DNA from: Alphaproteobacteria bacterium
GTDB taxonomy: Bacteria > Pseudomonadota > Alphaproteobacteria > UBA9655
Reading direction: 5' to 3'
Length of the DNA: 34,484 nt
NCBI GenBank assembly: GCA_020049895.1
Contig: JAGVLE010000021.1
Span: forward strand, 1-34,484
Shown here: one piece after another, positions 14,088-21,900 of the stretch
Position numbering within the stretch: position 1 is the first letter of the stretch
Layout of the letters: each line of letters begins with the position of its first letter
Notes under the pieces: generated by a model
Told to the model about the DNA's origin: nothing
The model's input: only the letters and a program-made list of their open reading frames with translations
The model's database searches: none
Position numbers and translations under genes: made by a program

Positions 14088-14756
14088 ATGCTTAAACCCT
14101 TATCTAAACCACGGTGGGCATCCTGGGAAGACCTCTGTCTGAAGGCTGCCTTTAAGAAGAAAATCCAATTAAAAATTATTGCGACGGCTTTGCAGAAAAC
14201 GGTCACTTCTGTTAGCAAAAAAATAAGGGCTTTGGGGTTAAGACAAGAAAACACGAAGCCGGGCCGCTTGAAGGGGGATGAATATAACGGCAATTGGAGC
14301 GAACGAACCTCCCTTGATTTTGAAAATATGATGATGATCTTGCGGACGTATGCTCCTTTATCAAGCTCTTCTTCAAAACATCTTCCGGTGTTTCCTCCTG
14401 AAAAATCTATAAAGCGTGAATATCGTGTGGTTCAAAAAAATTCTCCCTATTCCTTTGCTCCGTCTCTTGCCTATGCTGTTTTAGAAGAAAAGTCTATCTC
14501 CCTTCCCGGGATTTCAAAAGGGTATGATAACAGCGTCTCCATTCCTCTGTGTTATCTGGAACAATGGGCTCTTTTAAAAGGATTTCAAGAAGCTTCCCCA
14601 GAGTTGAAAGAGCAGGGGTTACTCTATTGGCGGCAGGGGCGTTATTTTTCTAAGGCGCAAGTCTTAGTTTGCCTAAATGGAATACGGCTTTTAAAGAAGC
14701 TTAAGCCCGTGTTTTTAGATGAAGAAGAGAAGGGCAATCAGCTGAAGACACGCTAA
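14088..14756 (+). CDS. Protein of unknown function with HTH-like N-terminus, 222 aa
   Basis: No family is certain. The first 50 residues (WASWEDLCLKAAFKKKIQ...IATALQKTVTSVSKKIRALGL) resemble a SANT/Myb-like or GcrA-like helix-turn-helix: W-x-x-E at the start and IA-x-x-L-x-K-T-x-x-S-V-x-x-K-I-x-x-L as the recognition half. This suggests DNA binding. The rest is a soluble region rich in Ser, Lys and Leu with no known motif. The start ATG has only a weak site (TAGG). The gene is preceded by a candidate promoter with an operator-like palindrome, and its 3' end overlaps the HAD/UbiA-like gene on the other strand by 42 bp. Confidence 0.7.
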   Translation: MLKPLSKPRWASWEDLCLKAAFKKKIQLKIIATALQKTVTSVSKKIRALGLRQENTKPGRLKGDEYNGNWSERTSLDFENMMMILRTYAPLSSSSSKHLPVFPPEKSIKREYRVVQKNSPYSFAPSLAYAVLEEKSISLPGISKGYDNSVSIPLCYLEQWALLKGFQEASPELKEQGLLYWRQGRYFSKAQVLVCLNGIRLLKKLKPVFLDEEEKGNQLKTR

Positions 14757-15644
14757 AAGGCTCCATCTCAGATAAGGAAAGAGAGAGCGCGTTAAAAGGT
14801 CTGCTGCTATGAAGAAGGGAAGATAAAAGAAGAGTTCTGGCCACACAATAAGTGAAGAAAATGTCAATAACGGCGCTAAGAAAAAAGCCGTTGTGAGAGG
14901 AAGAAGACCTTCGGCAAAGACGGAAGTTTTTGAGGCATGGCTGCGTTCGGAATAAAGCGTAACCAAATCTCCTACAATGAAAACGCCAGAAGTAAAAAGA
15001 CATAAAACAAGGGAATCTTTGAGGGAAAAGGCACACAAATTAATAGCCCAAAACAAAGGACGAAGCGCTAAGATAAGGGCATGAAAAGGAGTCGTTGTAC
15101 GAGGGAAATGAGAAATTGAATCGTCTTTGCGGATGGCTTGAGCTTGATCCAGGACGCGTCGTTTAGGGCAGACAATCAAAGCGCGCCGCGCGACTTTCCA
15201 AACATGCAAATCCTGCTTAGAATCGCCCGCATAATCAAATCCTTCATGTCCAAAGCGCTCGAGGAGAGCATTTTGTTTGTTAATACCTGTCATGTTGACA
15301 TGTTCTGTGCTTCCAATAACTTCTTGAAAAATCCCGATATGATTGGCGATATCTTGGGCGAGTTTTTGGGGAGTCCCTGTGGCGAGGATGAGAGGACGTC
15401 CTGCTTTACCTTCTTCTTTTGCAAAGTTTAAAAAGGCAACGTTATAGGGGAGAGAAGAGGGGAGAATTTTAACGATTTGCGAAAGGCGCGTTTTTGTAAA
15501 AGCACGGCCTTTCAAAAACCAAAAGGGAAGAAGGAAAACAGTCCACGGTCTTTTGTAAAGAAGCCGAAGGATCATTTCATGGAAGGTATCCGTATAGATA
15601 AGTGTGCCGTCTAAATCAACGACAAGGGGAAGAGGTTTTAGCAA
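14715..15644 (-). CDS. HAD phosphatase fused to a short, degenerate UbiA-like membrane region, 309 aa
   Basis: The N-terminal half (1-185) is a HAD-superfamily hydrolase: DLDGT (nucleophile Asp10, acid Asp12), LATGTPQK (88-94) and GDSKQD (140-145). The C-terminal half has four to five membrane segments and aligns by pattern with the start of UbiA-type prenyltransferases (LRPLFWAINL), but the expected YxxND...DxxxDRxHPxK signature is changed to GDLVTLYSERSHASKT and the second Asp-rich half is missing. Intact HAD-UbiA fusions have about 470 residues. So phosphatase activity is likely and prenyl transfer unlikely. The start is TTG (15642-15644), preceded by AAAGGGA and overlapping the end of the MerC-like gene by 7 nt, so the two are coupled. 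Confidence 0.8.
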   Translation of the reverse strand: MLKPLPLVVDLDGTLIYTDTFHEMILRLLYKRPWTVFLLPFWFLKGRAFTKTRLSQIVKILPSSLPYNVAFLNFAKEEGKAGRPLILATGTPQKLAQDIANHIGIFQEVIGSTEHVNMTGINKQNALLERFGHEGFDYAGDSKQDLHVWKVARRALIVCPKRRVLDQAQAIRKDDSISHFPRTTTPFHALILALRPLFWAINLCAFSLKDSLVLCLFTSGVFIVGDLVTLYSERSHASKTSVFAEGLLPLTTAFFLAPLLTFSSLIVWPELFFYLPFFIAADLLTRSLFPYLRWSLLACLQLIALLFFI

Positions 15645-16021
15645 CAGGTGTTCCCTTTTTTATGAATAAGTTTTCTTTTACTCCAGACAAGGCTTCCCAT
15701 AAACAAAAATAAAGAAATATATCTGAGGAGATCAATATCATAAAAATCAGCTCCTAGCATTCCAAAAACGGCGAGAAGAGCAAAGCCAAAAGGAGTCCAC
15801 TTTCCATGATGAGTGTGAATTTGATAGGCCATAAATCCCAGAGAAAGGACGGCAAAGAGAAGGATGCTTGGCAGAAAAAGTGCGTGAAGATTGCCAAACT
15901 CAAGGCCTATCGCTCCTAAAAAAGCTGCGTAGATAGGAAGACAGAGAGGGCAGAACGCGCACGAAAGAAGAGAGAAAACAACGGCTCCTGCGCCACTCAT
16001 TAGGTCACCCCAACGTTTCAT
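15638..16021 (-). CDS. MerC-like metal-transport membrane protein, 127 aa
   Basis: Four predicted membrane segments (about 8-28, 33-62, 76-92, 99-112). The first contains the paired-cysteine motif CAFCPLCLP (Cys22, 25, 28), which in MerC/MerT-type proteins binds and passes soft metals such as mercury. A terminal CC (126-127) could be an extra metal site. AGGAG lies before ATG 16021. It is first in a two-gene leftward operon with the HAD/UbiA-like gene. No other mer genes are present, so a general thiol-metal transport role is as likely as mercury. A palindrome 45-58 bp upstream may be its operator. Confidence 0.75.
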   Translation of the reverse strand: MKRWGDLMSGAGAVVFSLLSCAFCPLCLPIYAAFLGAIGLEFGNLHALFLPSILLFAVLSLGFMAYQIHTHHGKWTPFGFALLAVFGMLGADFYDIDLLRYISLFLFMGSLVWSKRKLIHKKGNTCC

Positions 16022-16064
16022 TTTGTTTCTCCTGGCTGGTTATATTTTTAATTCTTAAGTATTT

Positions 16065-16086
16065 ATTATTACAATAATGATAATTG
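16065..16086 (-). promoter_or_regulatory. Fur/metal-regulator-like palindrome upstream of the MerC-like gene
   Basis: ATTATT-AC-AATAAT (16065-16078) is a perfect inverted repeat and continues into GATAATTG, so the stretch AATAATGATAATT closely resembles a Fur-box-type sequence. It sits in the region between the leftward MerC-like gene and rightward gltA. Metal-dependent control of the MerC-like operon is inference; plain AT-rich chance palindromes are the alternative. Confidence 0.4.
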
Positions 16087-16169
16087 ACAGGTTTTTCAAG
16101 TGTACAATGTGTAAAGAGAAGGTTTTCTGGATTTTTTCCGCGCAAGACAACCCTTCAGTTGTTAATAGA

Positions 16170-16197
16170 TTGTTAAGAAAGAATTCTGTAGTATTCT
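16170..16197 (+). promoter_or_regulatory. Candidate gltA promoter
   Basis: TTGTTA (16170-16175) and TATTCT (16192-16197), spaced by 16 bp, lie 23 bp before the gltA start codon. Both match sigma-70 hexamers only partly, and a second TTGTTA lies at 16159-16164. Confidence 0.3.
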
Positions 16198-16220
16198 AAA
16201 AAAAATAAGAGGATAATCTC

Positions 16221-17558
16221 ATGTCGTATCGCTCTCTCAATGATCCTACGGATACTGCCCATCTTGAAGCTATGCCCGGCCGTTCTGGGGGCGTTCAAGA
16301 GCTTACGCTTCCTGTCATTCAGGGAACTTTAGGCCCATCCGTCTTGGATATTCGGTCTCTTTACCCTGAAAAGGGATATCTTACCTATGATCCAGGCTAC
16401 ACCTCAACAGCAAGTTGTGCGTCAAAGATCACATTTGTGGATGGAGAAAAAGGAATTTTGCTTCATCGGGGATATCCGATTGCAGAGCTTGCGGAAAAAA
16501 GTACATTTTTAGAGGTTGCTTATTTGTTGATGGAGGGAGAGCTTCCGTCTGCAAAAGAATACGAAGATTTTTCCGGCAGTATTACGATTCATAATATGCT
16601 CCATGAGCAATTGCGTAATTTTTACAGCGGCTTCCGCAGAGATGCACATCCTATGGCTATTATGGTGGGCGTCGTGGGAGCATTGTCAGCTTTTTATCAT
16701 GACAGTCTTGACATTCGAGACCCTCAACAACGAATGATTGCCTCTCATCGATTGATTGCAAAAATGCCCACAATTGCATCTATGGCCTATAAATATGCGA
16801 TTGGTCAGCCTTTTGTATATCCGCGGAATGACCTTAAGTATGAAGAAAATTTTCTCTACATGATGTTTGGAATTCCAACTACCTCCTATCAGGTTAATCC
16901 CGTTGTTGCAAAAGCGTTGAATAAGATCCTCATTTTGCATGCAGATCATGAGCAAAACGCCTCAACATCAACTGTACGTCTTGCAGGATCAACGGGAGCC
17001 AACCCCTTTGCCTGTATTGCGGCAGGCATTGCATGTCTTTGGGGACCAGCCCATGGAGGCGCCAATGAAGCAGTTTTAAATATGCTGAGAGAAATTGGCC
17101 ACAAGGATAGAATTCCCGAATTTATTAAGAAAGCAAAGGACAAAAATGATCCGTTTCGTTTGATGGGATTCGGTCATCGAGTATATAAAAATTATGATCC
17201 CCGAGCCACTGTCTTGCGTGCAGCGTGTCATGAAGTTCTGGCAGAGTTGGGACGCAAAGATGACCCTCTTCTTGATCTAGCTCAAGCCCTTGAAAAGATT
17301 GCTCTTGAAGATCCTTATTTTATAGAGAAAAAGCTCTATCCGAATGTTGATTTTTATTCAGGCATTATCTTTCAAGCGATTGGAATTCCTCCTGCTATGT
17401 TTACCGTTTTATTTGCTGTAGCGCGCACCGTCGGCTGGATTGCGCAATGGATGGAAATGATTGAAGACCCTTCTCAAAGAATAGGACGTCCTCGCCAGCT
17501 TTATACGGGACATCCGATGCGCCCCTATGTATCGCTTAAAGAAAGAACAACAGCGTAA
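16221..17558 (+). CDS. gltA: Citrate synthase, 445 aa
   Basis: Condenses acetyl-CoA with oxaloacetate to start the TCA cycle in the cytoplasm. It is the large type II (hexameric, Gram-negative) form. Seen motifs are the [10 protein letters not shown] block (His240, His243), [26 protein letters not shown] with His319, and PNVDFYSG with Asp377; the last His and Asp are the expected catalytic residues. The length fits alphaproteobacterial enzymes, including the rickettsial gltA. The N-terminus has a somewhat long leader before the conserved core at about residue 30. AGAGGAT lies before ATG. The stop lies 2 bp from the convergent recG stop. Confidence 0.98.
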   Translation: MSYRSLNDPTDTAHLEAMPGRSGGVQELTLPVIQGTLGPSVLDIRSLYPEKGYLTYDPGYTSTASCASKITFVDGEKGILLHRGYPIAELAEKSTFLEVAYLLMEGELPSAKEYEDFSGSITIHNMLHEQLRNFYSGFRRDAHPMAIMVGVVGALSAFYHDSLDIRDPQQRMIASHRLIAKMPTIASMAYKYAIGQPFVYPRNDLKYEENFLYMMFGIPTTSYQVNPVVAKALNKILILHADHEQNASTSTVRLAGSTGANPFACIAAGIACLWGPAHGGANEAVLNMLREIGHKDRIPEFIKKAKDKNDPFRLMGFGHRVYKNYDPRATVLRAACHEVLAELGRKDDPLLDLAQALEKIALEDPYFIEKKLYPNVDFYSGIIFQAIGIPPAMFTVLFAVARTVGWIAQWMEMIEDPSQRIGRPRQLYTGHPMRPYVSLKERTTA

Positions 17559-17560
17559 GA

Positions 17561-19639
17561 CTACCCCGAGCCTAAAGTGTAAATTGCTTTTTCTTGCCCA
17601 AAAAGAGAGAGAAGGAGGCGTGCGGCTTGACCACGAGGGGAAACCAAATGCGGATCTTCCTGAAGCAGGTCGTTTGCAGCTTTATGAGCTTCTTCAAGCA
17701 ACGGGCCGCAGGTGAGGGGATCTGCAAGTTTATAAGAGGGCAATCCGCTTTGTTTTGTGCCGAGAATATCTCCGCCCCCCCTTAAAATTAAGTCTTCCTC
17801 TGCAATGCGAAAACCATCTTCGCTTTCTCTCATAATGGAAAGGCGTTGTTTGGCAATGGGGGAGAGAGGATGAGTATACAGCAAGAGGCAGTGAGCATCT
17901 TGATCATTTCTTCCTACACGCCCGCGCAATTGATGAAGTTGGGCAAGGCCAAAGCGTTCTGCGTGCTCAATGATAATAAGATTCGCATCCTTTATATCAA
18001 TTCCAACTTCGATAACTGTCGTAGCCACAAGGATTTTGCAATTTCCTTCTTTGAAGGCAGCCATCATGCTCTCTTTTTCATCAGTTTTTTGCTTCCCATA
18101 TACAAGCCCAACTTTGTCTTTTCCTAAGCGTGTGCAAAGAGTTTCATAGCGTTCTTTTGCTGCAGCAAGGTCCAAGACTTCTGATTCCTCCACCAGAGGG
18201 CAAACCCAGTAGACTTTTTGGCCTTGAGAAAGAAATCTGTCGACTCCCTGATACACATCTTCCAAGCGGCTGAGATCAATGGTGCGAGTTTGAATAGGTT
18301 TCCGCCCCTTTGGTTTGTCGGGAATACGAGAGACCTCTATATCTCCATAGCTGGTGAGGCACAACGTACGCGGAATGGGAGTTGCCGTCATCACCAGAAC
18401 ATCCACAGCGTCTCCTTTTGCGGCCAGTTGCAGGCGTTGCTCCACTCCAAAACGATGTTGCTCGTCAATGATGGCTAAACCAAGGTTCTTAAATTGAATG
18501 GGATCTTGGAGGAGGGCATGCGTTCCAATCACAAGTTGAATTTTTCCCGTGTTTAAGTCTTCATAAAAAGTTGCTGACTTTTTTTGTCTTCCTTTAACAA
18601 GAGCTATGTCAATACCAACAGATTTTGCCAAAGGGCTCAAATTTTCCATATGTTGAGTGGCCAAAATTTCCGTAGGCACTAAGAGAGCCGCTTGGAATCC
18701 AGCCTCAATAGCATGAGAAATTGCTAAAAAAGCGACAAGTGTTTTCCCAGAGCCTACATCTCCTTGGAGTAAGCGAACCATTCGGTGGGAGGAAGCTAGA
18801 TCTGCCTCAATCTCTGCTAGGGCATGGGCTTGCCCAGGGGTAAGGGGATGTCCAAACGCTTGGAGGACTCTCTCTTTTAGGTTTTGTTGTATTGCTATGG
18901 ACTTGCCCGGCAAATGCGCCTTTCTCGTAAGCCCCAGGGCTAATTGATCGGCAAAGAGCTCATCAAAGGCAAGACGTTGGCGAGAGGGAGACGAAATTTC
19001 AAGATCTTCTTGGTGCTCTGGCGCATGGACCTTTTGGAGAGCACCTTTCCACGAAGGCCATTTTGAAGAATATTCATTCGGCAGCCATTCAGGAAGATCT
19101 GGCAGAAGTTTGAGGGCCATTTGAATAACTTTTTGCGCTTGGGACTGAAAGAGCCCTGCCGTTAGAGGATAAAAGGGCATCTTATCTTTCCAGTAGGGAG
19201 CGGCTTCAGGAAAAGCCGTTCTTTCTGGATGCGCCATTTGCCACGTTCCTAAAAACTTATCGATTGTTCCGCAGAGCAAGCGAGTTTGCCCAATGGGGAG
19301 GCGTTTTTCGAGAGACTTCAGGTGGGTTTTAAAGAAGATTACGGTCAGGGGGATTCCCTCCATATCACAGATAACCTTAGCCGGTGTTCGTTTATAATGA
19401 GAGGATTCTTCATAGGACACAACCTTGGCGAGAAGAGCCACAGGCTCTCCTTGAAAACACTCTAATAAAGATTTTTTTAAAGGGAAGTAAGCGATTCCTG
19501 TGGGGAGATGAAAAATAAGATCAAGGATACGTCTAATCTGAAGGCGCTTAAGCGTTTTAACGAGCGCTGGTCCTACGGCTTGTAAGGTTTCAACGGGAGC
19601 TTGCAAGGGGAGAAGAACTGAAGGTAACATATTAGGCAT
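17561..19639 (-). CDS. recG: ATP-dependent DNA helicase RecG, 692 aa
   Basis: RecG reverses stalled replication forks and processes branched DNA. The wedge/OB-fold domain spans about 60-170. The superfamily 2 helicase core has LLQGDVGSGKTLVA (Walker A), LVIGTHALLQ, a DEQHRFGVEQR box (DEQH), VMTATPIPRTL (motif III), then motifs IV-VI with ATTVIEVGIDI and QLRGRVGR. The C-terminal GDILGTKQSGLP motif is typical of RecG. The length is normal. An alternative start is Met4. It follows the SH3 gene by 48 bp in a dut-SH3-recG leftward cluster and is convergent with gltA. Confidence 0.97.
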   Translation of the reverse strand: MPNMLPSVLLPLQAPVETLQAVGPALVKTLKRLQIRRILDLIFHLPTGIAYFPLKKSLLECFQGEPVALLAKVVSYEESSHYKRTPAKVICDMEGIPLTVIFFKTHLKSLEKRLPIGQTRLLCGTIDKFLGTWQMAHPERTAFPEAAPYWKDKMPFYPLTAGLFQSQAQKVIQMALKLLPDLPEWLPNEYSSKWPSWKGALQKVHAPEHQEDLEISSPSRQRLAFDELFADQLALGLTRKAHLPGKSIAIQQNLKERVLQAFGHPLTPGQAHALAEIEADLASSHRMVRLLQGDVGSGKTLVAFLAISHAIEAGFQAALLVPTEILATQHMENLSPLAKSVGIDIALVKGRQKKSATFYEDLNTGKIQLVIGTHALLQDPIQFKNLGLAIIDEQHRFGVEQRLQLAAKGDAVDVLVMTATPIPRTLCLTSYGDIEVSRIPDKPKGRKPIQTRTIDLSRLEDVYQGVDRFLSQGQKVYWVCPLVEESEVLDLAAAKERYETLCTRLGKDKVGLVYGKQKTDEKESMMAAFKEGNCKILVATTVIEVGIDIKDANLIIIEHAERFGLAQLHQLRGRVGRNDQDAHCLLLYTHPLSPIAKQRLSIMRESEDGFRIAEEDLILRGGGDILGTKQSGLPSYKLADPLTCGPLLEEAHKAANDLLQEDPHLVSPRGQAARLLLSLFGQEKAIYTLGSG

Positions 19640-19687
19640 TCATCACATGTTTCTGAATCTTGGCGGTTGTGCCCTGATTCCTGCGAC

Positions 19688-20173
19688 TCATCCAATGGGT
19701 TCCTTAGGATAAATGCCCCATAAAGTGCTACGCTGTACCCAGCCCTTAATGTCTTCTATACGAACCTGGCACCACTCTTCTGAGCACTTCAAAAGATCTA
19801 CAAACACACCTTTTTGCAGGCGCACAAGAGGGCAACTAGCGGGGTTGGGGGTTTTATAGAGAAATGCTTCTGGAGATTGAACAATGGCATGGCGCTTGCT
19901 GCAAAGCATACTCTGATGAACCCAGCCTTCTGTTCCTTCAATATCCCGAATTTTACGCCAGACATCGAATTCTGCAATGATTTCCACAGGAATGCCTGCT
20001 TTAAGATAGACCCAATCGGTGGGATAATTTTGCCCAGGGCCAACACGTACATTGACTTCGTTGGGTTTTATGGAAACAAAGCGAGGAGTAAAGGGTTTTC
20101 CTGTGGCAAGGGCACAGCCTGTTATCTTAAGGCAGAGAATAAGGTATAAGAAAAAGCGCAATGCTTTTGTCAT
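19688..20173 (-). CDS. Exported tandem SH3b-domain protein, probable lipoprotein, 161 aa
   Basis: The N-terminus is a signal sequence with a lipobox-like ITGC (Cys20), so it may be lipid-anchored. Two bacterial SH3 (SH3b) repeats follow: about 32-90 (VNVRVGPGQNYPTDWVYLKAGIPVEII...GWVHQSML) and about 95-152 (FLYKTPN...VRLQKGVFVDLLKCSEEWCQVRIEDIKGWVQRSTLWG). This architecture is common in alphaproteobacteria (DUF1058-type). SH3b domains often bind peptidoglycan peptides, so a cell-wall role is likely. Start and stop overlap with dut (TAATG), so they are co-translated. Confidence 0.9.
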   Translation of the reverse strand: MTKALRFFLYLILCLKITGCALATGKPFTPRFVSIKPNEVNVRVGPGQNYPTDWVYLKAGIPVEIIAEFDVWRKIRDIEGTEGWVHQSMLCSKRHAIVQSPEAFLYKTPNPASCPLVRLQKGVFVDLLKCSEEWCQVRIEDIKGWVQRSTLWGIYPKEPIG

Positions 20174-20628
20174 TATTTTAATCCTGTAGAGCCGAAACCA
20201 CCTTTTCGCTCACTGGTTGCAGCATCATTATGTTCTTCAATTTCTTCCCATGTTACATGAGAAAAAGGGGCAATAACCATTTGTGCAATACGAAGCCCGC
20301 GTTCAATAGTAAAGGGCTCTTGGCCTAGATTAATCAGAATAACCTGGATTTCATTTCGGTAATCTGCGTCAATGGTTCCCGGCGTATTCAGGACGGTTAT
20401 TCCATGTTTAAGCGCGAGCCCTGAGCGAGGACGGATTTGGGCCTCATATCCACTCGGAAGTGCCAGGGAAAAACCTGTGGGAATGAGACAGCGTTGAAAA
20501 GGGAGAAGGACGACATTCTCTGCAATTGCTGCCATTAAATCAATGCCCGCGCTCTGAGAGGTAGCATAGGCGGGAAGGGGCAGGGCATCAGCGTGTGCGT
20601 ATCTAACAAGAGGAATACTTAAGCTCAT
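20173..20628 (-). CDS. dut: dUTP diphosphatase, 151 aa
   Basis: Cleaves dUTP to dUMP, which keeps uracil out of DNA and supplies the precursor of dTMP. All trimeric dUTPase motifs are visible: [48 protein letters not shown] and the C-terminal [11 protein letters not shown]-loop-like motif. The length is normal. It is the first gene of the leftward dut-SH3-recG cluster, 22 bp below tRNA-Arg, and its stop overlaps the next gene. Confidence 0.97.
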   Translation of the reverse strand: MSLSIPLVRYAHADALPLPAYATSQSAGIDLMAAIAENVVLLPFQRCLIPTGFSLALPSGYEAQIRPRSGLALKHGITVLNTPGTIDADYRNEIQVILINLGQEPFTIERGLRIAQMVIAPFSHVTWEEIEEHNDAATSERKGGFGSTGLK

Positions 20629-20650
20629 AAAAGCCTCAACTTTAAAATGC

Positions 20651-20727
20651 TGGCGCGCCCTGCAGGATTCGAACCTGCGACCTACGGCTTAGAAGGCCGC
20701 CGCTCTATCCAGCTGAGCTAAGGGCGC
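20651..20727 (-). tRNA. tRNA-Arg (anticodon TCT)
   Basis: Minus-strand cloverleaf of 77 nt with acceptor stem GCGCCCT/AGGGCGC, D-arm GCTCAGCTGGATAGAGC, anticodon stem CGGCC/AAGCCG region with loop CTTCTAA (anticodon TCT), T-arm GCAGGTTCGAATCCTGC and encoded CCA at 20651-20653. The gene is intact and reads AGA codons. Confidence 0.97.
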
Positions 20728-20865
20728 ATAATTTAAATCTATTCAATAGGAAAACCATAAATTTTGCAACCTTTTCTCGAGAAAATACTGATTTAATAAA
20801 TGCTTTTTCTCGTCTTTTCTATGCGGATTCCAGAACTATTTTTGCAAATTCTTGAAAGCCATAGG

Positions 20866-21603
20866 CTAGTAAGCAACAGAGATTGTCTTAGATTTTAAAG
20901 AACGAGCAAAGTCCCTTAGTTCTGTCGTTTTTTCTTGCGAGTCAAGGCCTTCCAGAACTAGGCCTTCCAGAGAGAGGTTTCCTCTAAACTTACATAATGC
21001 GTCTTTTAATGAATCCTTAAGGCCATCCTTTAACGTGCAGTTGTTTAATATGAGAGTTCTAGGGAACGGTTTGCTGACGTCGAAAATGCGTTGGAGACTG
21101 TTGATATCCTCTATTGTTAGGGACTGGCCCGATAGGTCAATAGGGAAATCTGCCCTCATGTGGTTTTTTAAAATTTCTGTTTCCAGAAGTCCAAATTTAT
21201 TGGATTCTAAATAGAGGCGAAGGCTGGTATTTTCTATTAAAATCGCATCTAATGTGCGGGCCATGTGCTTTCCACAGAGATTATTCCTTCTTAAATCAAC
21301 ACCTTTTCCCTGAAATAAAGTTAATGTTTTTCGTAAGGAAGGAATACTTTCTTCCCCTAAGTTACAATTTTCTAACGAAATCTGTTCTATAGAAGAGTCC
21401 GATGCTACAATACTATTAAGACGAAAAAAAGTACTTTCCTCTACATGATTGACAACAACATGTTTTGTATAAACTTCTATAGTTGGACGTTCTCTTAAAG
21501 GGTGTCTACTCTCGCTTTTGCTCTCGCCGTCGTTCATCGCTAAACAAGAGACGTGGCCTAGAAGAAGGCTGAAGAGAGTTGCGAAAAAAAATTTTGAAAC
21601 CAT
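20866..21603 (-). CDS. Secreted leucine-rich-repeat protein, 245 aa
   Basis: I start at ATG 21603, where AAGGA lies about 7 nt upstream and a signal peptide begins (MVSKFFFATLFSLLLGHVSC, cleavage near residue 20-23); the frame is open further upstream to 21792, but that part lacks gene-like features. The mature part has LRRs of the ribonuclease-inhibitor type (EQISLENCNLGEESIPSLRKTL, VDLRRNNLCGKHMARTL, LYLESNKFG, IDLSGQSLTIEDINSLQ, LILNNCTLKDG, LVLEGLDSQ). Such LRRs bind other proteins. Export plus eukaryote-like LRRs suggests a surface or host-directed factor in a host-associated bacterium, but no secretion signal beyond Sec is seen. Confidence 0.8.
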   Translation of the reverse strand: MVSKFFFATLFSLLLGHVSCLAMNDGESKSESRHPLRERPTIEVYTKHVVVNHVEESTFFRLNSIVASDSSIEQISLENCNLGEESIPSLRKTLTLFQGKGVDLRRNNLCGKHMARTLDAILIENTSLRLYLESNKFGLLETEILKNHMRADFPIDLSGQSLTIEDINSLQRIFDVSKPFPRTLILNNCTLKDGLKDSLKDALCKFRGNLSLEGLVLEGLDSQEKTTELRDFARSLKSKTISVAY

Positions 21604-21900
21604 TTTAAAATCCTTACCATAAAAAACACAATATCTACCATATTTAGTTACTCTGTTTTTTAATGTCAAGGGGAGGGGGGATAAAAAAGGTGTCATAGTA
21701 TGGATGATACTTGATAAATATTTCCTGTATAGAATTATTTTTCTGATAGATTCAGTAATAAACGTGTATCTCCACCTTAACCCTCCATACATCTCCTAAC
21801 AACAAGAAAAATGATAATGGAGCGAAGATGAGTGACGTGTGTTGAGCAGATAGACAAAAAAAATTATTTAGAGTAAGATACATTAAACAAAGAAAATCTC
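21604..21900. other. Divergent intergenic region between the LRR gene and the CorC/HlyC gene
   Basis: 297 bases without a gene. It should hold the promoters of both divergent genes, but no clear -35/-10 pair stands out. A G-rich run at 21669-21679 and an AT-rich tract at 21856-21895 are the only visible compositional features. Confidence 0.4.

Noticed and set aside
17527-17785. Plus-strand frames at the gltA-recG junction
   Set aside because: Overlap the recG C-terminus in antisense and show no family features.
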